From positions 558,001-622,000 of the forward strand of contig NZ_CP084098.1 in NCBI RefSeq assembly GCF_036345015.1: 64,000 nt of DNA, written 5' to 3'. Below, piece after piece: positions 37,506 to 46,541 of this stretch. The notes under the pieces were generated by a model. The model ran no database searches. It was not told where the DNA came from and saw only the letters and a list, made by a program, of their open reading frames with translations. This DNA comes from Cyanobacterium sp. Dongsha4. GTDB lineage: Bacteria; Cyanobacteriota; Cyanobacteriia; Cyanobacteriales; Cyanobacteriaceae. Each line of letters opens with the position of its first letter. Position 1 is the stretch's first letter. A program made the position numbers and the translations under genes.

Positions 37506-37939
37506 AATAAAATCCTCCAGATGATTAATCCTTTGTTGATAATCTGAGACTTATTTAACTTATAGCAATTCTCTTTATGGTGAGCGACAAATTATCCATA
37601 TCGAAAGATAAATTTCAATTAGTAATAAACAATTAAGACAAGGCAAGAGGCAAACCCCTCTGTGTCTCCCCTTCAAAGAAACTCCAATATCCTAACACTC
37701 TCAACAAATACCTTTTCTCACACAAAAAATAATTCCAGTTGAAGAATGATTAAATAAAACCACAATCAACTGAAAATTATCGACTAATATAAACTTTTTA
37801 ATTTGCTATAAATTTTGCGAAAATTTGATTGATAAAAAAATGAATTAAATCGGTAGAAAAATTTTCCACTTAGGATGACCAAAAATTAAAAATGATCTAA
37901 ATTGGCACAACAAATGACGTTTTAAAAAACTTAATAAGG
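37506..37939. other. intergenic spacer upstream of the phosphohexomutase gene
   Basis: Between two reverse-strand genes. It holds a TATAGCAATTCTCTTTAT segment at about 37562, nearly the same as TATAGCAATTTTCTTTAT at about 5309, and a heptamer run at 37635-37655 (AAGACAA, GGCAAGA, GGCAAAC). The rest is AT-rich and no gene is seen. Confidence 0.45.
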
Positions 37940-38194
37940 TTAGTAATAATCTGTTTCTGGTTGCATTTGAGTCGCCATTAGTTCAAAATTAGAAGGGTCT
38001 CGCAGAAAACGATATGCCTCTTCTTCTAAACGGTGGATGAGGTAGCCTTCGATAACATTAGTTTGACGGAGACAAGCTAAATACCCCTCCATATAAATAC
38101 GTAGTTCTTCATAACGACTACCTCTATGCCATAAATCCACCATTCCATCAGTTAATTTTTGATAGTATCGGATGGCAAAAGGATCTGTTAACAT
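37940..38194 (-). CDS. DUF6761 family protein
   Basis: 84 aa, soluble, helical. Conserved cyanobacterial pattern: DPFAIRYYQKLTDGMVDLWHRGSRYEELRIYMEGYLACLRQ and IEGYLIHRLEEEAYRFLRDPSNFE. Function unknown. It is 68 bp downstream of the psb32-like gene on the same strand, so the two may be co-transcribed. The family name is from memory; the gene itself is convincing. Confidence 0.7.
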   Translation of the reverse strand: MLTDPFAIRYYQKLTDGMVDLWHRGSRYEELRIYMEGYLACLRQTNVIEGYLIHRLEEEAYRFLRDPSNFELMATQMQPETDYY

Positions 38195-38262
38195 TGTTCT
38201 TTGGGTTGAATTTTTATTTTTGGCAAATTGAAGTTTTAAACTTCTCTTAATTTCATTGTAAC

Positions 38263-38955
38263 TTAATTACCGGGGAATCCCACATACCAGAAATATGTCA
38301 CCATTGGAATAACTGTTGCTAAGACTAACAATACTATTGTCCAAATAGTAGCACTACGATCATCTGTTTCTTCTGCAGTGGTAAAAGTCCCCTCTATGCT
38401 GATTTGTTCTACTTGAGGGGCTCCGGGGTCATCTTGTCCAGACAAAACAGCTACAAGGCGATCGCCTGCAGAAATTAAAGCCTGATTATACTGTAAGTCT
38501 TTAAGGGAATAAGGCAAGGTTTCTTTTACTAAACTTTCGCTAATTTCTGGGGTTAATAAATTGCTCACTCCATCTCCAGATGCGATCGCACCTTTATTAC
38601 TAAGAGTATCAACCACTACCAAAGTTTGATTTTTTGCTGACTCTGGGTTAGGATACCATGTCTGGAAAAGCTCAGTCGCTAAAGAGTCGATAGTTTGACC
38701 ATAATCAAGACGATTAATTACAACCATTCGTACTTCATTACCAGTATCTTGAGCCAAATCTTGTAACATAGAGGTTAATTTTCCCTCCGTAGCTCGACTA
38801 ATGGCATCCGCATCATCATAAACCCAAACATCTTCCCCTGCATTAATTACAGGTAAATCATATACCCCCGTAGCAAAAGCAGTGTTGATTCCCACATTAA
38901 AAAGCAATAGAAGGGAAAGACAAAAACAGGCAAATATATATTTGATTTTATTCAT
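38263..38955 (-). CDS. psb32: TPM domain protein, photosystem II repair protein Psb32-like
   Basis: 230 aa. Signal peptide to about residue 28 (FACFCLSLLLLFNVGINTAFA), then a TPM domain (VYDDADAISRATEGKLTSMLQDLAQDTGNEVRMVVINRLDYG, and LVVVDTLSNKGAIASGDGVSNLLTPE). A linker leads to one C-terminal membrane helix (about 206-225) and a short tail. This is the layout of cyanobacterial Psb32 and plant TLP18.3, lumenal proteins that speed photosystem II repair after photodamage. Good family match; photosystem role by homology. Confidence 0.82.
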   Translation of the reverse strand: MNKIKYIFACFCLSLLLLFNVGINTAFATGVYDLPVINAGEDVWVYDDADAISRATEGKLTSMLQDLAQDTGNEVRMVVINRLDYGQTIDSLATELFQTWYPNPESAKNQTLVVVDTLSNKGAIASGDGVSNLLTPEISESLVKETLPYSLKDLQYNQALISAGDRLVAVLSGQDDPGAPQVEQISIEGTFTTAEETDDRSATIWTIVLLVLATVIPMVTYFWYVGFPGN

Positions 38956-39082
38956 AAAATAATTGCTCCTAATCTGAAAATAATGATTTAATTATCTCAT
39001 GTTATAACCGCTCATTAATAATTTTTCAGGGTTTTTTTAGATCATTTCACCCTTGAGGATATAAATACCTATTTCTTCTATT

Positions 39083-40060
39083 TCAGGAAAAATTAAACCA
39101 GTTAACTGCGTCTCCAATAGCTTTGTCTATATTAGTTTGAGGTAAACCTAATTCTTTTACAGCCTTCTGAGAATCATAAAACATATACTGACTAGACATT
39201 TTTACCGCTTCTACTGCCACGGAGGGATTTTTCCCTAATTTACCCAAAACATACTCATCTAAATAGGCAATAGCTAAAGGAAACCACACAGGAAATTGAA
39301 TTTTTGGAGCAGATTTATTAGTTATTTTTGCTAGTTTTTCGAGAAATTCTGCTAAAGTTAAGTTTTGGTTTCCCAAAATATATCGCTCCCCAGTTTTACC
39401 TTTTTCTAAAGCTAAAATATGTCCTTTTGCTACATCTTGAACATCAATAAAATTTAAACCAGTATTTACAAAACCCGGCATTTTTCCCCTTAAAAATCTC
39501 ACAATAATTTCTCCCGTGGGAGTCGGTTTTAAATCATAAGCACCAATGGGAGTACTCGGATTTACTATGACAATATCTTGTCCTGATTTGATGGCTAAAT
39601 GGGCTTCTTGCTCCGCATAATATTTAGATTTCTTATAATTACCAATTAAATTTTCTACAGGAGATTGATAATTTTCATCGGCTAAAATACCATCTTTTCT
39701 GACTCCAATTGCCGCCACTGAACTTGTGTAAATAGTACGTTGTATTTTTGCCTTTCGAGCGGCATGAAAAACATTTTTTGTCCCCAAAACATTAGTTTGA
39801 TATAACAATTCTTTATCTTTTGACCAAAGAGAATAGAGAGCGGCAACATGAAATAAATAATTACAACCTATCATTTTTTGATGTAGATTTTCGTCATTTA
39901 AACTTCCTTCTACTAATTCAATATCTAAATTCTGAACATTCGTTAAATCTGCATTTTTTCTTACTAAAGCTCTTACCTGATAATTTTCTTGCAACAATAA
40001 TATTACTAAATTAGCACCAACAAAACCTGTTGCACCAGTAACAAAAACTTTTCCTTTCAT
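39083..40060 (-). CDS. hpnA: NAD-dependent epimerase, hopanoid-associated HpnA-like
   Basis: 325 aa from the ATG at 40060; a TTG nine codons upstream gives an implausible hydrophobic start. Extended SDR fold: TGATGFVGANL cofactor loop, TSSVAAIG with the catalytic Ser, and NYKKSKYYAE as the YxxxK pair. VNPSTPIGAYDLKPTPTGEIIVRFL, GLNFIDVQDVAKGHILALEKG and GERYILGNQNLTL match the HpnA subgroup, which is linked to hopanoid head-group sugars. No squalene-hopene cyclase is in the window. It is 100 bp downstream of the exosortase gene, so it might instead act on a surface sugar. Confidence 0.75.
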   Translation of the reverse strand: MKGKVFVTGATGFVGANLVILLLQENYQVRALVRKNADLTNVQNLDIELVEGSLNDENLHQKMIGCNYLFHVAALYSLWSKDKELLYQTNVLGTKNVFHAARKAKIQRTIYTSSVAAIGVRKDGILADENYQSPVENLIGNYKKSKYYAEQEAHLAIKSGQDIVIVNPSTPIGAYDLKPTPTGEIIVRFLRGKMPGFVNTGLNFIDVQDVAKGHILALEKGKTGERYILGNQNLTLAEFLEKLAKITNKSAPKIQFPVWFPLAIAYLDEYVLGKLGKNPSVAVEAVKMSSQYMFYDSQKAVKELGLPQTNIDKAIGDAVNWFNFS

Positions 40061-40161
40061 AATAATTAAAATTAGATAAATTAACAAAAAAATAACCTCT
40101 TATAGAGAGGCTTTAAGTATTATTATTTGGATTATATTTATTATAATTAAACATATTTTAT

Positions 40162-41082
40162 TCAAAAACTGTCACCCTCAAAAAAATTGTCTAAACTGGC
40201 AATATTATTATTTTTAATATTGTTTTTCGGTTGATCATTATAGTTCATTAATAACCAGTAAAAACCACCAAATATTAATACAGCAATCATACCAAAAACT
40301 AAAGAACCATCCCCTTCATGTAAATAATCAAAAGCCTCATTGTTACCTTTTGCCACGAGAATAGCCATTAATCCTACTCTAATGGCATTTACAAAAAATG
40401 CAAGAATAATCGCACCTAAAATAATTAACAAGTTATATTTTTTCTTTATCGGGAACATTTCTACAGCTAAAACCGACAAACCTAACATATAACAAATTAA
40501 GTCAACTCCTGCACAAGCGGTATTAACTTCAACGCTACCAGTAGGTAAATGAATATATACTCCTTGTAAGTTAACAGAAAATCCAAGATAGGATAGTAAA
40601 AAAGCAGTAGTAGAGGCGGTAAAAATAGCGATATTAACTATTCCTTGATCTATCAGCCAAGTTAAAATAAAAGATGGAATACCCAAGAAAAAAAGAATAA
40701 TTAACTCGGATTTGAATTGTTTTAATCCTTGAAAACCAGAAGCAATCAAAGCACAACCTAATCCGATAAAAAAGGGTAAAATTCTTTGTATGTCTGCGTG
40801 TTTAGTAATGTGTACCCCCATACCGCTTTTAGAAAGGACAAACAGTAAAATTATCGCCCCTAAAAATAAAGCAGGTAAAGTCGTTTGTAAGTTTAGTTTT
40901 TTTCGACGATCCCAAATCATAGAGCCCACTCCGAGGAAAAATAATGCACTTAAGCCAAATTGAGCGGAATCTTCTGCTTTCCATAAAAGAAATAGGTTTA
41001 TAGTTGCAAATATTATCGGAATAATCCCCATAATCAGTCGAGGGATGTTAATTTGTTTGTTCATAATATAATTTTGACTCAT
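40162..41082 (-). CDS. cyanoexosortase (PEP-CTERM transpeptidase)
   Basis: 306 aa with about eight membrane helices. The exosortase triad is visible: Cys190 in NTACAGVDLICY, Arg235 in FFVNAIRVGLMAIL and His255 in DYLHEGDGSLVFG. It would cleave PEP-CTERM proteins and attach them to the envelope, like archaeosortase. A PEP-CTERM protein is encoded at 23.4 kb. The start overlaps the end of the GT4 gene; an ATG six codons later (41064) is an alternative and would still overlap. The short associated gene often beside cyanoexosortases is not present. Subtype (A, B or C) not assigned with certainty; the active-site context looks most like A. Confidence 0.88.
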   Translation of the reverse strand: MSQNYIMNKQINIPRLIMGIIPIIFATINLFLLWKAEDSAQFGLSALFFLGVGSMIWDRRKKLNLQTTLPALFLGAIILLFVLSKSGMGVHITKHADIQRILPFFIGLGCALIASGFQGLKQFKSELIILFFLGIPSFILTWLIDQGIVNIAIFTASTTAFLLSYLGFSVNLQGVYIHLPTGSVEVNTACAGVDLICYMLGLSVLAVEMFPIKKKYNLLIILGAIILAFFVNAIRVGLMAILVAKGNNEAFDYLHEGDGSLVFGMIAVLIFGGFYWLLMNYNDQPKNNIKNNNIASLDNFFEGDSF

Positions 41083-42370
41083 CTTTTTGTCTTACATTGT
41101 GATAAATTTCTAAAATTCGATCGACTTTTTTTTCCCAGTCAAATTGACTAATTACTTTGTTATAACCCATTTCCCCCATAGATTTTCTTAAATCTGGATC
41201 AAGAATGAGTTTTTTCATGGCTTGAGTTATATTATCAATAAAGGAAATTTGGGAATCTGGACTGACTAAAATACCACAGGTTTCATCGAGGTAATCGGCA
41301 GGACCGCCCCAATTAGTTGCAATAACAGGAATTTTCATTGCCATTGCTTCTAAAACAACTGCTCCACCACATTCATAAAGACTAGGCAAAACCATCATAT
41401 CCGCACTTTTTAAATGTTGTGCACAATCTTTTTGTGATAATTGTCCTTGAAAAACAATTTTACTGGAAACGGAATTATCATTATTATCAATTCTTAATCC
41501 TAAAGATTGAGCTTGTTTTTCTAAACTAGATATTTCTTTGCCATCACCAATAATTTCTAATGTTATTTTATATTCTGAAAGTATAGTAATTAAATTTTTG
41601 AAAGCCACTAAAAGTAAATCAACCCCTTTCCATGAAACTAATCTTCCTAAATAAATAATTTTTATCTCTTGTAAATCTTTTTTTGTAGCATGAAAGTTTG
41701 TCTCAATTTCTTGTTGCCAAATTGACAAGTCAACACCATTTTCAACTAATTCAATAATCTGTTTATTTTCCAGACATTGGGGTAAAGCATTTTTAGTTCT
41801 TTCATTAGCAACTAAAAGCAAATCAGCCTTCAATTTACCCGGAATGATTGTATTAGTAAAATTAGAAAAATTACGTCCTAAGCCAACGAATAAATTAATC
41901 CAAGATGATTCTCTCTTTTTAAAGCCTTCAGGATAATTCATTCCTCCATTCATCGGACCAATAATAACAGGTACTCCCATATCATATATCATAGATGGTT
42001 CTTTTGGAGAAACTGGAATAGGTTGATGAGTAATATCAATTTGATGCTTTTTAATTAAAGATTTTGCCAGTTTTTTTTGACTAACTTGAGTTAGTATTCT
42101 CAATAAAAAGCCAAAAGTAAAATAAGAAATTCTTGAGGGCAAAGGTTTACCTAAAAAGAATAATAATTTGTGTAAAAATGAATCTTTGATAAAGAATATT
42201 CTGTCTAAATCATCTGCAAAAATTTTACTTAATTCACTCTTTGTCCTTTCATGAACAATCATCCATACATCTATTTTTCTTTGTCTTAAAACTCTAAAAT
42301 AGTGTAATGGTAAAGCCGCTTCACCTCCAAATTTAAGAGAGGCGTGTTCAGATAGAATTAAAACTCTCAT
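41048..42370 (-). CDS. GT4-family glycosyltransferase
   Basis: 440 aa from the ATG at 42370 (a TTG three codons upstream is unlikely). GT-B fold: RVLILSEHASLKFGGEAALPLHYF at the N-terminus, GPMNGGMNYPEGF, then IIYLGRLVSWKGVDLLL, LPSLYECGGAVVLEAMA (E-x7-E signature) and IPVIATNWGGPADYL. It likely transfers a sugar from a nucleotide donor to a lipid- or polysaccharide-linked acceptor at the inner face. It overlaps the exosortase start, so translation is coupled, tying it to surface protein or exopolysaccharide assembly. It lies 71 bp downstream of the REC-GGDEF-EAL gene. Confidence 0.87.
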   Translation of the reverse strand: MRVLILSEHASLKFGGEAALPLHYFRVLRQRKIDVWMIVHERTKSELSKIFADDLDRIFFIKDSFLHKLLFFLGKPLPSRISYFTFGFLLRILTQVSQKKLAKSLIKKHQIDITHQPIPVSPKEPSMIYDMGVPVIIGPMNGGMNYPEGFKKRESSWINLFVGLGRNFSNFTNTIIPGKLKADLLLVANERTKNALPQCLENKQIIELVENGVDLSIWQQEIETNFHATKKDLQEIKIIYLGRLVSWKGVDLLLVAFKNLITILSEYKITLEIIGDGKEISSLEKQAQSLGLRIDNNDNSVSSKIVFQGQLSQKDCAQHLKSADMMVLPSLYECGGAVVLEAMAMKIPVIATNWGGPADYLDETCGILVSPDSQISFIDNITQAMKKLILDPDLRKSMGEMGYNKVISQFDWEKKVDRILEIYHNVRQKDESKLYYEQTN

Positions 42371-42441
42371 ACTATTCAAAAAATTTCTATAGTTATTGTC
42401 ATTCTAATTCTACAAATATTTTTAAACAATACATATTAAAA

Positions 42442-44184
42442 TTAAATATTAATTTCTAATAACTCTTTAAATTGCTGGAAGGGTAAAGCACGACTGAATA
42501 AGTAACCTTGATAATAATCGCAGTTATTTTTATGTAAAAATGAGAGTTCTGGCTCTGTTTCTACTCCTTCTGCAATAATTTTTAAGTTTAATTCATGAGC
42601 CATTTCTATTAAAGATTTTGTAATAGTGGCATTTTTTTGATTATTTTCAATTTTGTTGATAAAGATGCGATCGAGCTTTAAAATATCAAAATCTAAATTC
42701 TGTAAATATCCCAAAGAAGAATAACCAGTACCAAAATCATCGATCGCAATTTTTAAACCTATGTTATGCAATTTTTTCAACTTACGTGAAGCCACTTGAT
42801 GATTATTAACTAAGAAATTTTCACTTATTTCTATTTGTAATAAAGAAGGATTAAAATAATTATCTGCCAGAATTTTTAATATTTTTTGTTCTAAATAATC
42901 TTGATCAAACTGTCTTTTTGAAAGATTAATAGATAGTTGTAAATCAGATTTAAAATTTTTATGTAGATAATTAAATTCTTCACAAGCAGTATTTAAAATC
43001 CAATCATTAATAGTTTCAATGATACCTATCTCTTCTGCTAAAGGAATAAAAATTTCAGGAGAAATGTATTTATCTTCAGGATTATTCCATCTCAACAAAG
43101 CCTCAGCACCAAAAATTTTATTAGTTTTCATTTCAACTAGAGGTTGATAATAAATTTCTAATTCTTGATTATTTAAAGCATTGTGTAATTTTGCCTCTAA
43201 ACTTACCTGTTTTGCAGTAAAACTATGAAAAGCAGGAGAGTAGATTTTATATTGATTTTGTTCCAAATCTTTCACTGCTTCTTTTGCTTTATATAACAGT
43301 TGATCTATATTTTCTCCATGAATAGGATATAAACTAATTCCTATTTTAAAATCTATATATATTTCCTGTTGCTTATAAATAAATGGTGGAGTGATTTTTT
43401 CTAATAAATTAGTTGCTAAATCGATTGCTATTTGTTTAGTTTTGATAGGAGGAACAATTAACGCAAAATCATCTCCATCTAATCTTGTTAATATATAATC
43501 CTCATTTAAGTTAGCCTTTAATCTTTTTACCAAAGCCTTAAATAACATATTAGCAAGGTCTTGTCCTAACTCATCTCGAATTAAATAAAATCGACCAAAA
43601 TTCAAATATAGTAGAGGAATAAATTGAGATTTGTTATCAATATCTAAGTCCACTTGAGAATTTAATTTTTGATAAAATAACTCTAAAATACCATTAAAAT
43701 TTTCCACCAAAGATAGCTGATTTGGCAATTGAGTTAATTCATCATATTTTGAGATAAAATTAAGTCTTTCCTGCTGAGATGTCAATTGATGGGTAATATG
43801 ATTTATCTGATTATATTTTTGTAATGCAACACGAATAGTTGTAGCTAAATCTTCAGTTTTATAAGGCTTAACAATATAGCCATAAGGAGAGGTTTCCATT
43901 GCCCTATTCAAAGTTTTTTCATCAGCATAAGCAGTTAAATAAATAACTGGAACACATATGATTTGATTAATTTTTTTTGCCAATTCGATGCCATCAATAT
44001 CACCCTTAATTCTTATATCCATTAAAATTAAATCAGGTCTATTTTCTTTAATTTTTGGTAATACTTTTTCCTGACTGTTTGCTTTTCCGATTACTTGATA
44101 ACCTAAGTTTTCTAAGTCCAACTTAAGACTCTCAGCGGCAATAACTTCATCTTCTATGATGAAAATTTTAACGGGAATGTTCAT
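42442..44184 (-). CDS. response regulator with degenerate GGDEF and intact EAL domain
   Basis: 580 aa. REC at 1-120 (IIEDEV acidic pocket, phospho-Asp in LILMDIRIKG, YLTAYAD, IVKPYKTEDL). The GGDEF-like domain (about 150-315) has LDGDDFAL where GGDEF is expected, so cyclase activity is unlikely. The EAL domain (about 325-575) keeps the residues of active phosphodiesterases: EALLRWN, NLSKRQF, EISENF, DDFGTGYSSLGYL, KLDR, AEGVETEPE and QGYLFS. Predicted phosphorylation-controlled c-di-GMP hydrolysis in the cytosol. Same strand as and just upstream of GT4 and exosortase. Its histidine kinase is not in the window. Confidence 0.88.
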   Translation of the reverse strand: MNIPVKIFIIEDEVIAAESLKLDLENLGYQVIGKANSQEKVLPKIKENRPDLILMDIRIKGDIDGIELAKKINQIICVPVIYLTAYADEKTLNRAMETSPYGYIVKPYKTEDLATTIRVALQKYNQINHITHQLTSQQERLNFISKYDELTQLPNQLSLVENFNGILELFYQKLNSQVDLDIDNKSQFIPLLYLNFGRFYLIRDELGQDLANMLFKALVKRLKANLNEDYILTRLDGDDFALIVPPIKTKQIAIDLATNLLEKITPPFIYKQQEIYIDFKIGISLYPIHGENIDQLLYKAKEAVKDLEQNQYKIYSPAFHSFTAKQVSLEAKLHNALNNQELEIYYQPLVEMKTNKIFGAEALLRWNNPEDKYISPEIFIPLAEEIGIIETINDWILNTACEEFNYLHKNFKSDLQLSINLSKRQFDQDYLEQKILKILADNYFNPSLLQIEISENFLVNNHQVASRKLKKLHNIGLKIAIDDFGTGYSSLGYLQNLDFDILKLDRIFINKIENNQKNATITKSLIEMAHELNLKIIAEGVETEPELSFLHKNNCDYYQGYLFSRALPFQQFKELLEINI

Positions 44185-44468
44185 AGTTTTAGTTTTTTCT
44201 GGCTATTGATATATTGATGACAACGTGAAAGCTATAATTAAAATTAAAATCACACATTCATTCTATTTCTAATTTAATGATTGATTTATTGACTTTTTTA
44301 TTACTTTTAAGAAAAGACTTTAACTATATTGAAATTTAGTTATAAAATCAAACAATTACTTTGAATTTTTTATCCTCTAACAATATAATAAATTAGTTTC
44401 CTTATTTAAGATTTAAAAATAATAATATTTAAGACTATTCTTTACAAAACTTTTTAATTGGCATATCT

Positions 44469-45533
44469 CTAGCTAACGTGGTTAAAACTAGAAAAATCCT
44501 CAATACCTTTAGAAATTAAGAGTCTTTCCCTTTTTCTTCTAGCAATTTCTCTCATATTAACGGTTTTATCTGTTTCATCGACAATATCACCCGTTAGAAC
44601 TTCTAATACATCCTCTAGTGTTACTACTCCAGAAACGCCTCCATACTCGTCAATTACTACCATCAAATGTTGTCGTAATTCCTGAAAATTTTTCAATAAA
44701 TGATCCGCCCTAATAGTTTCAGGTACAAAGTTAACATTTTTGGCTAAATTAGCAATTTTTTCTGACCCTTTACCCTTAATAACTGCGGTTAATAATTCAT
44801 TCTTAAAAGCTATTCCTAAAACATCATCAATGGAATCTTGAACGACTAAAATTCGACTATGTTCAGACTTAATAATTATATCCTGACATTCACTTAAAGT
44901 TAAATCCCCTTTTAAATAAGTAATAATAATTCTAGGAGTCATTAAATCATAAGCAGATAAATCATTAAGATGAAAAACTCTATTAATCATTTCTGCTTCA
45001 TCTGCCTCAATTACGCCCTCATTACTACCAATATTAGTTAATAGCTTAATTTCCATTTCGTTGGTTGTAGGCAATACTTTACCCTTAGTTAAAGGTTCTG
45101 TTATTTTTTCCATCAACCATACTAAAGGATTTAAAATAAAGGCTAAAAATTTAGTGGGAAAAGCTAACCATAAAGCAATATTATCAGCATATCTTTGTCC
45201 CAGAGTCTTGGGGATTATTTCGCCAAATATAATAATTAAAAAAGTTAAAATAGCAGAAAAAACTCCTAACCATTTACTGCCTAAAGCCTGTGTGGTGAAA
45301 GTACCAATTATGATACTACCTACAATATTAAAGATATTATTGAGAATAACGATCGCAGCTATAGGGCGACTCATTTTCTTTTTAATTTGTAACAAAACCA
45401 AGGCGGAAGACTTTTTTGACTGAGCCCACTGTTTTACTTTTATATCAGAAACAGATAGAAGCACAGTTTCAGTTAGAGAGCAAAAAGCAGAACCAGCTAA
45501 AACAATAATGACAGAAATGAATAAGTTGAACAT
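44469..45533 (-). CDS. CNNM/HlyC-CorB family membrane protein with CBS pair
   Basis: 354 aa from the ATG at 45533. The N-terminal CNNM transmembrane domain (1-185) has FCSLTETVLLSVS, ILNNIFNIVGSIIIG and FGEIIPKTLGQRYA, with about three to four helices. The CBS pair (about 195-330) has DLMTPR, SRILVVQDSIDDVLGIAF and VVIDEYGGVSGVVTLEDVLE. The C-terminal CorC_HlyC transporter-associated domain of longer members is absent. The family is linked to Mg2+ (and Co2+) transport. An antisense frame inside it is a shadow. Confidence 0.87.
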   Translation of the reverse strand: MFNLFISVIIVLAGSAFCSLTETVLLSVSDIKVKQWAQSKKSSALVLLQIKKKMSRPIAAIVILNNIFNIVGSIIIGTFTTQALGSKWLGVFSAILTFLIIIFGEIIPKTLGQRYADNIALWLAFPTKFLAFILNPLVWLMEKITEPLTKGKVLPTTNEMEIKLLTNIGSNEGVIEADEAEMINRVFHLNDLSAYDLMTPRIIITYLKGDLTLSECQDIIIKSEHSRILVVQDSIDDVLGIAFKNELLTAVIKGKGSEKIANLAKNVNFVPETIRADHLLKNFQELRQHLMVVIDEYGGVSGVVTLEDVLEVLTGDIVDETDKTVNMREIARRKRERLLISKGIEDFSSFNHVS

Positions 45534-45662
45534 TATAAAGGAGTTAAGAGTTAGGATCAAATATTATTAATCATGGTTAAAGGGAGAAGTAGAGAGTAGA
45601 AATTTCTAAACTATTGATAAAAATTTTCCCAAAACTCAATCTCCTAATCCCCCAATAAATAT

Positions 45663-46364
45663 TTATTGTACCCCCACAGAACGCCCTCCAGAACCAAAAG
45701 AAATCACTCTATCTTCTGTGAAAGGTATCCAACCGACTTCATAACCCATACTTCTTGCTTTTTGTCTTGCCATACGGAATGCCTCAAAACTGTCGGGACG
45801 TACTAAGAAAGCAACATAGTTTATTTGTGGATCTAACTGTTTTAAAATATTACCATAGTCGGAATCTGTCGCCATTAACTCTTTGGTGTTTTCACCAGCA
45901 GAAGTCGCTAGTGGCTGGTAAATAATTGATCCTTGTTCACTAATGGTAACTTGATAATCTTGGTTACTGTAGTAAAAATTTTTTAATTTTTGTTCCCTTG
46001 AATTAACACAAGCCTGATATTCTTGAATTTCTTGAAGATAAAAACTATAGAGATAATCGGGAATATCATTGGGTATATTTGGATCAGAACAACGAGGTAA
46101 AGTGGCAATAACTTGATCTATTTCTTGACTAATTTGAGGATCGCTGACATAAAATATTTTGTTATCTCTCACTTCAAAAAAATTAGGTATCTTGTTTGTT
46201 TCCGAACGTAAAGGAGTGCGAATAACTGTACCTGCTTCTACCGCCAACAAACTTACAAATAAACCAATAAACATTAATACCCCTACGGTGTTAGTCAGAA
46301 TGTCTAAGAAAGAATCTAAATTTTGACTGGGGTTACTTATTTTTCTGGCTCTTCTGTTTCTCAT
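45663..46364 (-). CDS. single-pass membrane protein with ExbD/MotB-like N-terminus
   Basis: 233 aa. A basic N-terminus (RNRRARKI) precedes one membrane helix with an Asp at its start: SFLDILTNTVGVLMFIGLFVSLL (about 18-43). This arrangement recalls ExbD/TolR/MotB, where the Asp is the ion-binding residue. The C-terminal periplasmic part is not a recognised domain; it has YVSDPQISQEIDQVIATLPRC, CVNSREQKL, and YVAFLVRPDSFEAFRMARQKARSMGYEVGWIPF near the end. No ExbB/MotA partner is adjacent. Likely a conserved cyanobacterial family of unknown role. Confidence 0.6.
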   Translation of the reverse strand: MRNRRARKISNPSQNLDSFLDILTNTVGVLMFIGLFVSLLAVEAGTVIRTPLRSETNKIPNFFEVRDNKIFYVSDPQISQEIDQVIATLPRCSDPNIPNDIPDYLYSFYLQEIQEYQACVNSREQKLKNFYYSNQDYQVTISEQGSIIYQPLATSAGENTKELMATDSDYGNILKQLDPQINYVAFLVRPDSFEAFRMARQKARSMGYEVGWIPFTEDRVISFGSGGRSVGVQ

Positions 46365-46541
46365 TGTTATATAAACTGATAATCTATGTTAGAAATTTTA
46401 CTATTAGTTTCTTCTAATCCCCTAACTCCTAACTCGTTTCTCCCCGACACCTCAAGTTTTTATATTCTGACACCTCTTTCCCCTTTCTCTCTATTTATAA
46501 TTAGTATAAACTGCGGTTTAAAATTTACTTAACTATTGACT

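Noticed and set aside
45061-45423. 120-codon antisense ORF inside the CNNM/CBS gene
   Set aside because: Complete overlap with a well-conserved gene; its sequence is the complement of the CNNM helices.
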